Source: Serripes groenlandicus (lineage: Eukaryota; Mollusca; Bivalvia; Cardiida; Cardiidae). From it: a DNA stretch of 64,000 nt. The notes beneath the pieces are model-generated. The model was not told the DNA's origin, ran no database searches, and worked only from the letters and a program-made list of their open reading frames with translations. Shown in pieces: positions 45,101 to 53,143 of this stretch; position 1 is the first letter of the stretch, and every line of letters begins with the position of its first letter. Both the position numbers and the translations under genes were made by a program. Location: the NCBI GenBank assembly GCA_031761405.1, contig JASEVX010000005.1, forward strand, positions 29,933,127-29,997,126, in the 5' to 3' direction.

Positions 45101-47827
45101 TTGACCTAGTTGTTGACTTCATATGGATCTGTTTCGTACTTGTCCAAGATTTGATGGAGATAAATGTTCTGTTGAATTTCAATGGAGATCGGATGCAAAA
45201 TATAGCATGTGTAGTGTTAACAAGACAATTGTTGACGACGCACGTCGCACGACGGACAAAATGTGATCACATTAGCTCACATTGAGCACTTCGTGCATAG
45301 GTGAGCTAAAATAATTAATTGATAACAGCGTTTGCTTGCAGATTAAATATGAATCGCTCATAATTGTTCGGTAAAGAGATCACAGCAAAAAAGACATCTT
45401 CTGCATAATCATAGGCTAGCTATATTTAAATATAAAAAAAAGGTACTTTCCATATCTCATAAATGCCAATGAAATATCGATGTTTTAAAAGGTTTTCGGA
45501 ACGTTTCAAACAAAATAAAACATTATTCATATCGGGTTTTCAAATAGCTGTCTGGCCTCTAATTCAGGCGTTTTCCTGTGATCTCAATACACCTACACAA
45601 TTTTAAAACGATTCCGAGCTGGAATGATATGGAAACATACACATTAATATATTTCAAGCCTTTTTTTAGTCTTACGTTTTTCGAGAATATTAAATAAGTT
45701 TTAATACGAATATGTTTTAGTTAACCAGTTACTATGGTACTTATTAAGTGGATTTCGCAAACCTTAACTAGATAACATGTCAATGTTGTACAAAACGTCA
45801 ATAGGTTATCTTACGTCAATTATATGCCAACATACACAACGTATTCGAGATAGTGACAACATAAATACAATTTAAAACTTTAAGCTCATACAGAATGGTC
45901 AAATTATATTTATGTTGTCACTATCTCGAATACGTTTTGTATGGTTGCAATAAGGTCACTGAAACTGTCAGAAGTTCTTCACAATTTTCAAATTGTTTTA
46001 TATTTGTGAAGAGAATTTCTGAGAGTTTCAGTGACCTTAGTGTTAGGAACAATGAAAAGAAAATACATTTAGATCACGAGGGAATTGTTTGCAAATAGAC
46101 GTATGTTATGGGCATTTAAAGTCTAGACTAACTGAAGCGATAAGAAGAAAAGTTATATACTCTATGTTTAGAATGGCTGATGTTAACATAAATCAAACTC
46201 GGAAGAAGAGAAAAAACAATCGGAAATCGGCGGTCAAACCTTATACTCGATGTTGACTCAAAATTAAGCTACGTCACTGATATTCGCTAAATACGTCATT
46301 AATAGTTTGCGAGGTACATTTTGAGAAATTGCACAAAGCTGGATTACTCACATTCTCCTTCGCAGAGTTGTCGTTCTTTACACTCACATACATGAATGTA
46401 ATGAGTCGTTAGTGTTAGAAAATGGATTACTCCTTCTTTAATGTATGTGTTTTCCTTCTATACATTTCAGGGATAAAAAGCAGGATGGACTAGTGTTACC
46501 AAACAGCAGGAGGAAAAGCATTTTCCAAAGGCTAAAATACGGCGGAACATCGAACCAGGGTCGTAAACAGAATATTCCCATTCCAAGAATTAAAAAACGG
46601 GAAGCAACAACTAAAATCAAGCGCGAAAACTCATTCCACGTGCCCGCGACAAGCGGGCGAGGTGCGAATCCATCGTCTTTCTCTTGGGCGAAAGAGGCGG
46701 CAAAGGGTACTTCCGAGGAAGATAGACTGAGTACGATAAGCTCAAAAGAGGCATCTGACGAGATAAAAGGCAAACATGTTACGTTTCAAAAGCGTGATTT
46801 TGGATGTCAGACAGACGCCGATTTATTGAAGAGCATTTTACACATGCCCTATCTACGCAGACGACATAGTCAGCGTATGCAAAGGACCAAAGCAATAGAC
46901 GAAGACCAGGTTAGGTTCAGTCCGAATAGTAGTATGAAAGTCCGCTATTCTAGACGACTTTCCAATGCGTCGTCAGATTCCGGAAAAACCGGGGAACTGC
47001 GCAGACGTAAGACCTACACAGGTGGCGCTCACAGAAAAACATTCCTACTTCCAGGATATTCGGATAGTCCTATGAACACTTCAGATGACATTGAGAATGA
47101 AGACGACTTTGAATATTACGATAGTATTTCTGATCTGTTAAAGGCCCATCCCATGCCTCCCCTTTGTGTGAATGACCTGTCAATGTCAACTTATCTTAAC
47201 CCGTTAGGCAATCGTGCAAATAACACCAGCACATCGGATAACGACACGGAAAGTACTGTCACGTGTCATATAAATAGTTTGGACTCGAATGGAGAACCGG
47301 AAGGTCTTCAGCTTGTTGTAGAGAATGGCGTGGATGGACCAAATACTTCCGTTATAAAAGATATCCCCAGCAAAACGCAGCTGGCACATCCCATCTCGAA
47401 TTCCATATCTACAAACAAAATAAATGCGTTTACTAGCTTTAAGTCTATATCTGACCACAGTTTATCGAATTACGCTAGTAGAGACAATAATAAGCCATCA
47501 GAGCAAAGGCTGAGTACTCCAATCAGTATTACATCAAAACGTCGTGCTTCTTCCCCCGCGTCCTCTCATGTATCCTGTAACTCTCTTAACATTAACGATA
47601 CTAACGGAAGAAGACCGAGTGCCTTCGTTCAGGGGAGTTATTGCTCAACCAAAGATAGCGCGCCCGTTCGCACTACGGTGTCGGTTTCCAGGAGCGCGGA
47701 TGATATGACGTCTGGGGTTCTACATCCGGTTGATAAAGAAAAAAAGAGCATGCTTGAATTCCAATCCTTTCTTCGTGAACGAGGCGTGGAGCTTGATATG
47801 AGACATGTACAGAGCAGCGACGTTTGA
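29921..47827 (+). CDS. mGluR: Metabotropic glutamate receptor (group I-like), 3' seven exons
   Basis: This is a class C G-protein-coupled receptor of the plasma membrane. Joined exons are 29921-30170, 33312-33553, 35909-36149, 37510-37699, 39102-39228, 40895-41786 and 46471-47827. All have AG acceptors and GT donors, and every codon phase matches its neighbour, giving 1098 residues after a split first codon. Domains in order are the second half of the Venus-flytrap domain, a nine-cysteine domain, seven membrane helices and a 451-residue tail. Group I likeness shows in VCFCEGM, NPWF, CRLPG, CTGNE, FDE-GD, RYYIMN, CKENEF, KPKFMSASAQV and RSAFTTS. The family lysine that binds the glutamate side-chain carboxylate is valine here (codon 36046-36048). 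The start codon, signal peptide and first lobe are not in the window as far as I can see. Identity as an mGluR is very secure; the paralogue and ligand are not. Confidence 0.95.
30181..30388. mobile_element. Family A MITE just after an mGluR exon
   Basis: CTAACCTTTTCCAACTT at the left, only about 10 bases past the exon donor, and GTGGGGAATGGGTTAA at the right. Confidence 0.8.
30419..30635 (+). mobile_element. SINE-1-like copy, complete tRNA head
   Basis: A-box region GGTGGTACAGTTGTAGGGCG, B-box TTTCGATCCCC, then CAGGTCATACCAAA, AGTACTGGTATT and CGGCGTTAAAAAACCC with an A-rich tail. Phrases match the copy at 59985-60165. Confidence 0.75.
30792..31014. mobile_element. Family A MITE, ends worn
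   Basis: ATGCAGCAGAAGACTTTGAA, GGAGAAATGAGCAATTTCTC and TTGTCTGCTGCAGAGACG. Confidence 0.75.
31453..31795 (+). mobile_element. Solo LTR with perfect 5-bp target duplication
   Basis: The element begins TGTCACG and ends TTACA, and is flanked on both sides by AAATG (31448-31452 and 31796-31800). A TATAAAA box at 31684-31690, with CATCAG about 25 bases downstream, fits an LTR promoter. TGTCAC starts are common in Ty3/gypsy LTRs. No internal retroviral-type genes are present, so it arose by recombination between two LTRs. It lies in an mGluR intron in the same direction as the gene. Confidence 0.8.
32010..32720 (+). repeat. About 145-bp degenerate tandem array
   Basis: Units contain GGAAATCTTGTTAATA-TCTGGAGGC, CAGAATGTTTGTCTTGATGA and TCGAATATGGGTCAT. 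AATCTTGTTAAT-like words fall at 32125, 32269 and 32390. It ends with CTCAGGTGAGCGATATAGTG. The reverse-complement family is at 44130-45312. Confidence 0.85.
33312..33553 (+). CDS. mGluR: mGluR exon: ligand-binding domain, hinge-side segment
   Basis: The acceptor is CATTTCAG and the donor is GTAAAG. The completed first codon gives SDGWADR. Its Asp (33313-33315) matches mGluR1 Asp318, which binds the ligand amino group, and Arg (33328-33330) matches Arg323. RNPWF-EFW and CRLPG follow as in group I receptors. An NET glycosylation sequon precedes the exon end, which leaves one base of the Gly codon in CTGNE. Confidence 0.95.
33554..34726. other. mGluR intron, nothing recognised
   Basis: Worn phrases near 33715-33775 (AATAGTC, GAGCAATTCCTC) might be an old family A trace. 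No gene or RNA is seen. Confidence 0.35.
34727..34975 (+). repeat. Direct duplication, 164-bp period
   Basis: AGCCACTGG-TAAA-TGTATTATTAGTCCACTG occurs at 34727-34812 and 34891-34975. Confidence 0.85.
34976..35488. other. mGluR intron, nothing recognised
   Basis: A short TGTATGTC run lies near 35396-35420. Nothing else is supported. Confidence 0.4.
35489..35570. mobile_element. Family A fragment
   Basis: TTAATCTTTTCCTCAACACG and AAATCTGCAACAGAGG resemble a left end. Confidence 0.45.
35690..35878 (+). mobile_element. SINE-2-like copy
   Basis: The head contains GGGTTCCAGCTCTGGCC as a worn B-box. The tail has GTGTCCGTGATATATATCTT, ATTGAAAACAGCGTAAAATC and (AAAT)n. It ends about 30 bases before an mGluR exon. 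Confidence 0.6.
35909..36149 (+). CDS. mGluR: mGluR exon: ligand-binding domain with Lys-to-Val change
   Basis: The acceptor is TCTTTACAG and the donor is GTATAC. It encodes the segment from GNERLHQMVQDAKLGF through FDEYGDPPP. In mGluR1 and mGluR5 the local sequence is CDAMKPIDG; here it reads CEKMVPIDG, which aligns without gaps. The lysine corresponding to mGluR1 Lys409 is therefore valine (GTT, 36046-36048). NVS is a glycosylation sequon. The frame is intact, so this is not decay of the exon. Confidence 0.95.
36450..36580. mobile_element. Family A fragment
   Basis: GTTTCATTTTGCCACAATGT and AAGTCATCTGCAGCAGATTT mark a right half. Confidence 0.55.
36582..37232. mobile_element. Family C MITE, split by an insertion
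   Basis: Left TTAACCTTTCAGCGCCAAAG and right TTTGGCGCTGAAAGAATTAA belong to one element in inverse orientation to the copy at 39369. About 440 bases (near 36689-37130) interrupt it. Confidence 0.75.
36691..36832. repeat. Palindrome inside the insertion
   Basis: GATCTGACATGAG and ACTTTATTAAACGAG pair with CGAGTTTTATAAAACTTTAT and AATGTCAGATTC. AAGCGAGCCTTTGGCGAGCTT forms its centre. It is probably a separate small element. Confidence 0.7.
37277..37441. mobile_element. Family B MITE, left half
   Basis: TGTGAGCCGTTCCACGAG to CTATACCTCTATCTCCCTGA-like sequence, stopping 68 bases before an mGluR exon. Confidence 0.85.
37510..37699 (+). CDS. mGluR: mGluR exon: end of ligand domain, start of Cys-rich domain
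   Basis: The acceptor is TCGTCACAG. The donor GTAATA at 37700 leaves phase 0. The exon starts RYYIMNY and carries the sequon NGS, then CSDEC, the first two cysteines of the nine-cysteine domain. Joining to the next exon puts 13 residues between C and the CCW motif; I recall 13 for group II and 14 for group I. Reading past the donor soon reaches a stop, which supports splicing here. Confidence 0.9.
37815..37930. mobile_element. Family A fragment, left half
   Basis: TTAATCATTTACCCCGATGC, GTCTCTCTAGCAGACAATTT and GGCAATTTCTCCG. Confidence 0.5.
38216..38542. mobile_element. Family D MITE with target duplication
   Basis: Left AGGTGCTCAACTCCCGA, right CTGGAGTTCAGCAC, flanked by ATTTA on both sides (38211-38215 and 38543-38547). 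Inverse in orientation to the copy at 43606. Confidence 0.85.
38728..39075. mobile_element. Family A MITE plus a second right half
   Basis: A worn copy spans about 38728-38941 (CAACTCTTTCCCACACT to GGGAAGGGTT). A right half follows to about 39075 (AATGTCGTCGACTGTAGATG, ATGAGGGAAACG), ending 27 bases before an mGluR exon. Confidence 0.75.
39102..39228 (+). CDS. mGluR: mGluR exon: cysteine-rich domain
   Basis: The acceptor is CTTCTATTGCAG and the donor is GTATAT. It encodes IACCWVCTPCKENEF and CQPC, six of the nine conserved cysteines; the last lies at the start of the next exon (DCYRIP). This domain couples ligand closure to the helices. NDT and NLT are sequons. A family A MITE remnant ends only about 27 bases before the exon. 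Confidence 0.93.
39369..39583. mobile_element. Family C MITE, intact
   Basis: TTAACTCTTTCAGCGCCAAA to TTTGGCGCTGAAAGAGTTAA, with the hairpin GACAGCTCGTTACGAGCTGA. TTAA at both ends. Confidence 0.92.
39974..40125. mobile_element. Family A MITE, internally deleted
   Basis: TTAAACCCTTTCCCACAT to ATGTGGGAAAGAGTTAA. Only one hairpin arm (GAGCAATTTCACC) remains. Confidence 0.9.
40456..40740 (-). pseudogene. SAP-domain protein fragment, antisense in mGluR intron
   Basis: Reading the minus strand from ATG at 40740 gives MASNKEISDPKTFDSL, then LTVRELRVYLRDEGAHV, a stop (TAA, 40642-40644), and in the same frame GNRSDLLKRA, continuing to a TGA at 40456-40458. The pattern LTVxELxxYLxxxGxxVxGxRxDLLKR is a SAP DNA-binding motif. 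One TCA-to-TAA change would explain the break. SAP domains occur at the N-terminus of some mobile-element proteins in invertebrates, so a decayed transposon exon is likely. It could instead be a first coding exon of an unrecognised gene with the stop being a variant. Confidence 0.55.
40741..40894. other. Intron end with a G16 run
   Basis: A run of 16 G lies at 40813-40828, about 66 bases before the acceptor of the seven-helix exon. Confidence 0.7.
40895..41786 (+). CDS. mGluR: mGluR exon: complete seven-transmembrane domain
   Basis: The acceptor is TTTTCCAG and the donor is GTAATG. One exon carries all seven helices, roughly AMVAIITACVG (TM1), LSYIILIGVL (TM2), FSLIYGALV (TM3), VIITCLLIGV (TM4), GIIVPLGFDLVL (TM5), FIGFSMYTTCVIW (TM6) and SVSLSASVALVLLF (TM7). 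Class C landmarks are HNNTPVVKAS in loop 1, NFNEAKF in loop 3 and FPKVY at the end of TM7. The Cys in SCYF and in VCNTT should form the TM3 to loop 2 disulfide. KPKFMSASAQV in loop 2 is group I-like, while PENFNEAKFIGF in loop 3 is the group II/III form. Confidence 0.97.
41787..42244. other. mGluR intron, nothing recognised
   Basis: No feature could be supported here. Confidence 0.4.
42245..42470. mobile_element. Family A MITE, worn
   Basis: TTTGCAGCAGACGGCTTTAA and AAGTCGTGTGCTGCAACTGC; the ends are poor. Confidence 0.6.
42645..42883. mobile_element. Family E MITE
   Basis: The left end is worn (GTCTTTGCGTGAAACGG); the right end is CCGTTTCACGCCAAGCCC. The centre GGTGCCATTGCTC / GAGCAATGGCACC is perfect. 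Inverse to the copy at 21126. Confidence 0.88.
43294..43519. mobile_element. Family A MITE
   Basis: TTAACCCTTTCCGATAT to ATGTGGGAAACGGTTAA with hairpin AGAAATTGCTCGTTATTAGC. Confidence 0.88.
43606..43953. mobile_element. Family D MITE
   Basis: AAGGTGCCGAACTCCAGA at the left and TCTGGAGTTCAGCACCT at the right; TAAA flanks both ends as a possible duplication. Confidence 0.85.
44051..44129. mobile_element. Family B fragment
   Basis: ATAAGCCGTTCCACGAGATA to CAGCCTGCGCAGTCCACATG, cut off where the next array begins. Confidence 0.75.
44130..45312 (-). repeat. About 145-bp tandem array, minus orientation
   Basis: GTGTTAACAAGATT-like words recur near 44368, 44516, 44659, 44796, 44927, 45069 and 45215, about 145 bases apart. 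TGACCTAGTGACCTAG and CATGGCCCATATTC lie in the units. It starts AGTTCGCTCACCTGAG. Same family as 32010-32720 in inverse orientation. Confidence 0.88.
45313..45835. other. mGluR intron, nothing recognised
   Basis: No feature could be supported here. Confidence 0.4.
45836..46041. repeat. Two adjacent long hairpins before the last mGluR exon
   Basis: Hairpin 1 pairs 45836-45873 with 45901-45938 (arm CGTATTCGAGATAGTGACAA). Hairpin 2 pairs 45952-45985 with 46004-46040 (arm AAGGTCACTGAAACTGTC, less perfect). They lie about 430 bases upstream of the exon. Nature unknown. Confidence 0.85.
46471..47827 (+). CDS. mGluR: mGluR last exon: long cytoplasmic tail
   Basis: The acceptor is TACATTTCAG and the stop is TGA at 47825-47827. 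It encodes 451 residues, low in hydrophobic stretches and rich in Ser, Asn and basic residues, so probably disordered. Six basophilic kinase-type sites are visible: RRKS, RRHS, RRLS, RRKT, RRAS and RRPS. It ends SSDV, which fits a class I PDZ ligand (S-x-V). I see no PPxxF Homer motif; the nearest proline pair reads MPPLCV. FGCQTDADLL resembles a dynein light chain LC8 site but this is inference. The phase fits the previous exon exactly and the tail length is in the range of group I receptors. Confidence 0.93.
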
Positions 47828-48660
47828 CGGAACTCCGGAAATTGAAATGGAGAGTTATCTTTTTCCAGTCGGCATTTAGACATGCGCAATCGATGCTTAT
47901 ATTTCCCCCTTTCCCACAAGAACCAATTAATGGCATCGTCTATGCGGCAAGCGCGTAGTCGTGCGCAGGTAAACGACTTTCGACTTAACTCCAAAGTAGT
48001 TGTTTGGTGAGATATTTTAATCAAAGTGGTTTTTTCACAGTTCAGTTCATTTTAACTTTGTGATAGACAAACAAGAAGGGAGCAATCTGATGACGTTGCC
48101 AAGCAACCGTTTGCAACATTATAATCCTGTGTGACAGGTAGTTAGTCAGTCTGACTGTATGAACGGCGTATTTGTGTTCAATTGTTTATTCTTTTAACCC
48201 TTTCTTCGACATGGACTAAACTCAGTAAGTTTCGATACAACCAAATTAATGCATTTGGCTCAAGTTTGTGATTTTGTTAAAACTATGAATACTCATGCGA
48301 AAAAACAGAAAGATGGTAGCATTTCTACATTTCGTACTTCCAACATGTAAGGACAATGTAAAATTATAATTGGACATAGTGTTAGATTCATACGACTGTC
48401 TATTCAACGATTTAAGCTTTGAGTTTAAATCCATTAACTAATTTTAAAAGTTCACAACATCCAATGTTTCTGTTTGACAGTTCCAGCAAATATAACAAGC
48501 GGACTTTGAGCTTCACGTATGTACAGACTGCATATTAAAGAAGAACTCGATCATTTGATCCCAAAGATTTACATTTTTTGTGTCATATTTGTATATGTTA
48601 TCCACATCAGTTTGTGATATATTGTCTATATTAAACTTTTATACTGAGGCTGGTGACTTC
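47828..48660 (+). other. Probable 3' untranslated region of mGluR
   Basis: The sequence after the stop codon is unique-looking and free of the repeat families seen elsewhere until about 48729. An ATTAAA poly(A)-signal variant lies at 48630-48635. The end point is a guess; there is no transcript evidence. Confidence 0.35.
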
Positions 48661-48728
48661 TGAACCTTATCCACCAGTTGACAGTAAACACTTTGTTAAG
48701 AAAAAGAAGATCTAGGAATAATGCTCAT

Positions 48729-48991
48729 TTGAGCCGTTCCGTGAGAAAACCAACAGTATGAACTCTGCGTTATGTATCGATCCAGACCAGCCTGCGCAAT
48801 CCGCGCAGGCTAATCTGGGCCGACACCTTTCGTCTCAGGGGGATAAAGGTATATAGTAATGATTCCTGAAACAGAAAGTCCACAGTAGGCGAAAGTGTCT
48901 GTCCGGGTAAGCCTGCTCGTCATGCTAAGGCTGAGCAGGGTCGATACTTTACGCTGAATCCACTATGTTGGTTTTCTCGTAATTCGGCTTT
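48729..48991. mobile_element. Family B MITE
   Basis: TTGAGCCGTTCCGTGAG to TTCTCGTAATTCGGCTT, with ATGATTCCTGAAACAGAAAG. Confidence 0.85.
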
Positions 48992-49996
48992 TATTTTTTG
49001 CCTCTAACTACGTTGTAATACACTAACACTGAAATGTTGACTTATTTCATTATTTGTTTATTGTATGCTTTTATTTGAATTAATGCTAAAACAAAATCTA
49101 GTCGTTCTTAAGTTTAAGTTCCGACTAATGCAGATCCAGGTCTTCAAATCAAATCTGTAACCGCTTGTCAATTGGTCATGAAATGTTTGAAGAAACTTCA
49201 AAACTTCTGACAATCGTTGTGTATTTTGATCAGATTACATGAACGTAGACACACATCTTTATCTCTACTTGTCAAGAAACACGTTAAGGTTGGTTATTTG
49301 AAGCACGGCTGTTGTTAAATATTTTCAAGCAGGTTGTGCGTGTTAAATGTGGGAAATCCTTTTGACAGGTTGATTTATAAACCGGGCTCCAGGAAAACCA
49401 ACCGTGAGGCATTAACGACAAGTGTAGACCAAGATCGTCCTGCACATCCGTGTAATCTAATCCTAAAGCACAAAATGTGTAATAAATTTCTTTTAACCTG
49501 TGGCTAATTCGCAAACCGTACAGAACGAAATCAAATCACGCTAATTCGCGGGTTAGTCTTGGTCAATACTTTGATTCGCCTATTTAGAACTGTACTATAC
49601 ATACTTATGATAAAAACAACAACAATACAGTATTATCAACTCAATTGAACTGTCCAAATGGGCACAATTCGCATTATTTCGGAACTAACATTTTGGACCA
49701 GGAAATGGTGAACATGCTCAGTTGGGCTGCTTCGGACATTTTCCCATCTAATTTAATGTATATGTTATTTCATTGGCTGATTCGCTAACGTTAGTTAACG
49801 TAACGTGACAGTAAACTGCCGTTAGTCTATATGTATCTGGACCTTTACGTATTTATCTTAATGAACCCGTGTTTGTATCATAGAACATTATTTATATCAT
49901 GTGTCGCCCCCTGTGTTCGATGTTGTAACATTGCATCCTGTGTCAATATAGTCAACATATTTGTAAACAAAGATACACCAGTGATGTTATAATATA
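48992..49996. other. Intergenic, nothing recognised
   Basis: GACCAAGATCGTCCTGCACA near 49430 is weakly like family F. Nothing else is supported. Confidence 0.4.
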
Positions 49997-50267
49997 ATAT
50001 GAGCCTTTAAACGAGAAGACCAAGAGTGTGGACTCTGCGTAAAGTATCGATCCGGATCAGCCTAAGCATGCCGCGCAGGCTAACCCGAACATACACTTTT
50101 CGCCTTCTGTTGATTTTCTGTCTCAGGAATCATTACTCTATACAGTTATGCCCCTCAGACGAAATGTGTTGGCCCGGATTAGCCTGTGCGGTTTGCACAG
50201 GCTGGTCTGGATCGATACATTACGCAGAGTCCATAATGTCTGTTTTCTCGTGTAACGGCTCATATGA
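49997..50267. mobile_element. Family B MITE
   Basis: ATATGAGCCTTTAAACGAG to CTCGTGTAACGGCTCATAT. Confidence 0.88.
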
Positions 50268-50995
50268 CCAAAAACTGAATATACAAGATCGTAAGGTCGG
50301 TTTTCGTGTGACGTTGCCTGAATAGCAACCTAGTTAAGGACCATACTACTTAAAAAAATGACATTCAAAATGCACGTGCAAATATAACTGAGCAGCGTCA
50401 GAGCAAAAGGGAGTTTGTTTATTATGCGTAAAGCGAAGAACTTACCAATAAAAGATATCGTCAGTGCATCATCCATTGCACGCATCTGTCTTACATTGAC
50501 ATGTGTATAACAGCTGTTAGTCGTTGCGATATGGAGATGCTACTGGATCCCGATTCTCGCCTGACCAGACTCACTTGTATGCTATAACTTATATGAACCT
50601 CGTCGAGCGATTTCATGTCTTAGTGCATGTGCGTACAGTGAAGACACACATGCACAGGTTTACTCGAGTCTCCATTGTCTCGATTGCATGAAGTAAAGAC
50701 CAATATGTACACCTCTGACAAATAAGTAGTATTGTAGTCACACGAGTATTACCAACATGTTAGTGTATGTGATCTCATTACGGAGATGTAATAAGACCAC
50801 AAATCACATGACGCGGCTCAAACAAATTTCCCAAAAAAAAGTGTTGTGTTGCGGCGATGTTTCGATGATCAGATTACAATGATTTAAATATTGTTTGGGT
50901 TTTTGTGTAAACAGTGTCGAATGCTTCAAGAATTAGAGTCCATAAGTACACTTGGTTAGAAGATGGTATGGTGGTAGTTACTAGTAACCTTATCA
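50268..50995. other. Intergenic, nothing recognised
   Basis: No feature could be supported here. Confidence 0.4.
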
Positions 50996-51254
50996 TATGA
51001 GCCGTTCCACGAGAAAACCAACAGTATGGACTCTGCGTATTGTATTGACCCATATTAGCCTGCTCAGGCTAATCCGGACCGACACTTTCGTCTCAGCGGG
51101 ATAGAAGTATAGAGTAATGATTCCTGAAACAGAAAATCGACAAGAGGCGAAAAGTGTCCGTCCGGGTCAGTCTGCGCGGCATGCTTAGGCTGATCCGGGT
51201 CGATACTTTACGCAGACTCAACAGTGTTGGTTTTCTCGCGGTACGGCTCATATC
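50996..51254. mobile_element. Family B MITE, intact
   Basis: ATATGAGCCGTTCCACGAG to CTCGCGGTACGGCTCATAT. Confidence 0.9.
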
Positions 51255-51473
51255 ATCTGCGTAATGTATCGACCAGATCAGCCTGCGCTGTCCGCGCAGA
51301 CTGATCCGGCCGACACATTCCGTCTTAGGGGGAAAGATGTATAGAGTAGTGATTCCTGAAACAGAAAATCCACATGAAGCGAACAATGTATGTCTGCGCG
51401 GCTAGCTTAGGCTGATCCGGGTCGATACTTTACGCAGACTCCACAATGTTGGTTTTCTCGCGGAACGGTTCAA
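51255..51473. mobile_element. Family B MITE, head-to-tail with the previous copy
   Basis: It starts inside the element (CTGCGTAATGTATCGACC) and ends CTCGCGGAACGGTTCA. The left tip is missing. Confidence 0.85.
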
Positions 51474-51898
51474 TTATGAGCGGTGGTCTGTGAGAATCAA
51501 TCTTAACGTGATTAGGACCTGCCTCCATGCTAAAGGTTTCAATGGATAATGCTTAACATAAGAGTAATGAAACCTTCTACAACTTATGGACGAAACAGTG
51601 AATACAATCGATGATCTAGATCTCAACTGGTCGCAAATACCTTACTATTAATTTCTCGCAGGGCGTCGCTCATATTGGCCTGGTCACGGCATGTGTACAA
51701 AGTTGTATTGGCCTGGTCCCAATGTCCATCGAATGTGTGAGTTGGTGATAAAAAAACACGCATGGTGAGATAATTAGTAGACATTTGACATTTTGGTGAA
51801 AATGCACGCTTACGGTCATGATCAATCAGGTCACTATTGCTAAGTGATGTGAACACAAGCAAATGGTATGTCAATCAGGTCCCGGTTTCATGAAACTT
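51474..51898. other. Intergenic, nothing recognised
   Basis: No feature could be supported here. Confidence 0.4.
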
Positions 51899-52117
51899 CT
51901 TAATCCTGTCCCCACATTTAGACGCTTTCGGACACCCCTGCAGCAGACAACTTTTGAAAACATTGTGGCTAATGTAGAAATTGGTCATCCATTTCTGTTG
52001 CCACAATGTGATCAACTTTATTCAATTTTTATAGTTTCATTGATAGAGTTTCCATATTTCTGACTTGAGCTTTTCAAAGTCGTCTGCTGTAGATTTGTTG
52101 TATTTGGGAAAGAGTTT
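51899..52117. mobile_element. Family A MITE, worn ends
   Basis: TTAATCCTGTCCCCACAT, CCCTGCAGCAGACAACTTTT and GTCGTCTGCTGTAGATTTG; right end TTGGGAAAGAGTTTAA. Confidence 0.8.
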
Positions 52118-52466
52118 AAATAGGTACTGAGTCAAACATGTTACAAACTTCTTGCACTGCAGCCCAGCAAAATAATAGATCGTAACTCCATTAGTGTAAT
52201 CAATAGAAGGTACCGTTTTGAACTAATAAAAGTTCTTAAAACATTTAATTGCTTTAGTCTCTAACAATATGTAATTGTGTTTAGCAAACTGAAAACTTGT
52301 GCAACTGTGTTCCCTTCGTTAGCTGGGTGGCCATGGCAATATTATCAGTTAAATTCTAAAAGATAAAATATATATAAATATATATATATATATATATTCT
52401 ACTTTGAACTTAAAGATTTTGGATATTTTCTTGCAAATATTTTTTAGACCTGATTACAAGAACTTA

Positions 52467-52696
52467 TTAACCTTTTCCATCATATAGACGCTTTCTGACG
52501 ACTCTGCGGCAGACGGCTTTTTGAAAATATAGTGACAAAAGAAGAAATTGCACAAAACGTGCAATTTCTCCTTTTGCCACAATGTTTTCCACTTTTTGTC
52601 ATAGGTTATCCATTCAATTATGGAGATTTTCTATTTTTTGACAAAATACGTTCAAAGTCGTCCGGTGCAGAATTGCCGTATGAGGGAAAGGGTTAA
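52467..52696. mobile_element. Family A MITE, intact 230 bp
   Basis: TTAACCTTTTCCATCAT to ATGAGGGAAAGGGTTAA, hairpin AGAAATTGCACAAAACGTGC. Confidence 0.92.
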
Positions 52697-52903
52697 CAGT
52701 CTCAGCCGGGTACCTATGTTAGTAGTTTCGTGAAGAAACAAGAACCTGAAAGTTATTTATAATTCCCATCGCACTGTATTGAAATCCGCGATATAAGGAA
52801 AAGGCCCCAAAGTGCAGCTTTCCGTGTAACATAGGTATATCTCTACCTGTATTGTAAAACACAGCTCTATATAAGGGAATATTTTCATTATATTATGTAT
52901 AAG

Positions 52904-53143
52904 GAGCCCGTCCATATGGAAAAAGATACAAGTTGGCTTTGTGAAAAGTGTTGATCAATTTCAGCTTGTGCATCCGCTGTCTGATCAAGATCTAAGCTGT
53001 TCACATTTAACTTACACGAAAATGTTAGTAGCTTCTATCAACTTGTGTAGGTTCATTTAAGACGGGGCAGATGTACAGGCTGATCTAAGCCAACTCTGTT
53101 CAGATATTGCTAACATGTACCTTTGTTCATGGACGGCTCATAT
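52904..53143. mobile_element. Family F MITE
   Basis: GGAGCCCGTCCATATGGAAA to CCTTTGTTCATGGACGGCTC. ATACAAGTTGGCT and GACGGGGCAGATGTACAGGC are shared with 56777-56999. Confidence 0.75.

Noticed and set aside
46438..46773. Minus-strand frame of 111 codons overlapping the last mGluR exon
   Set aside because: It is a shadow of the receptor tail, which is supported by splice phases and composition.
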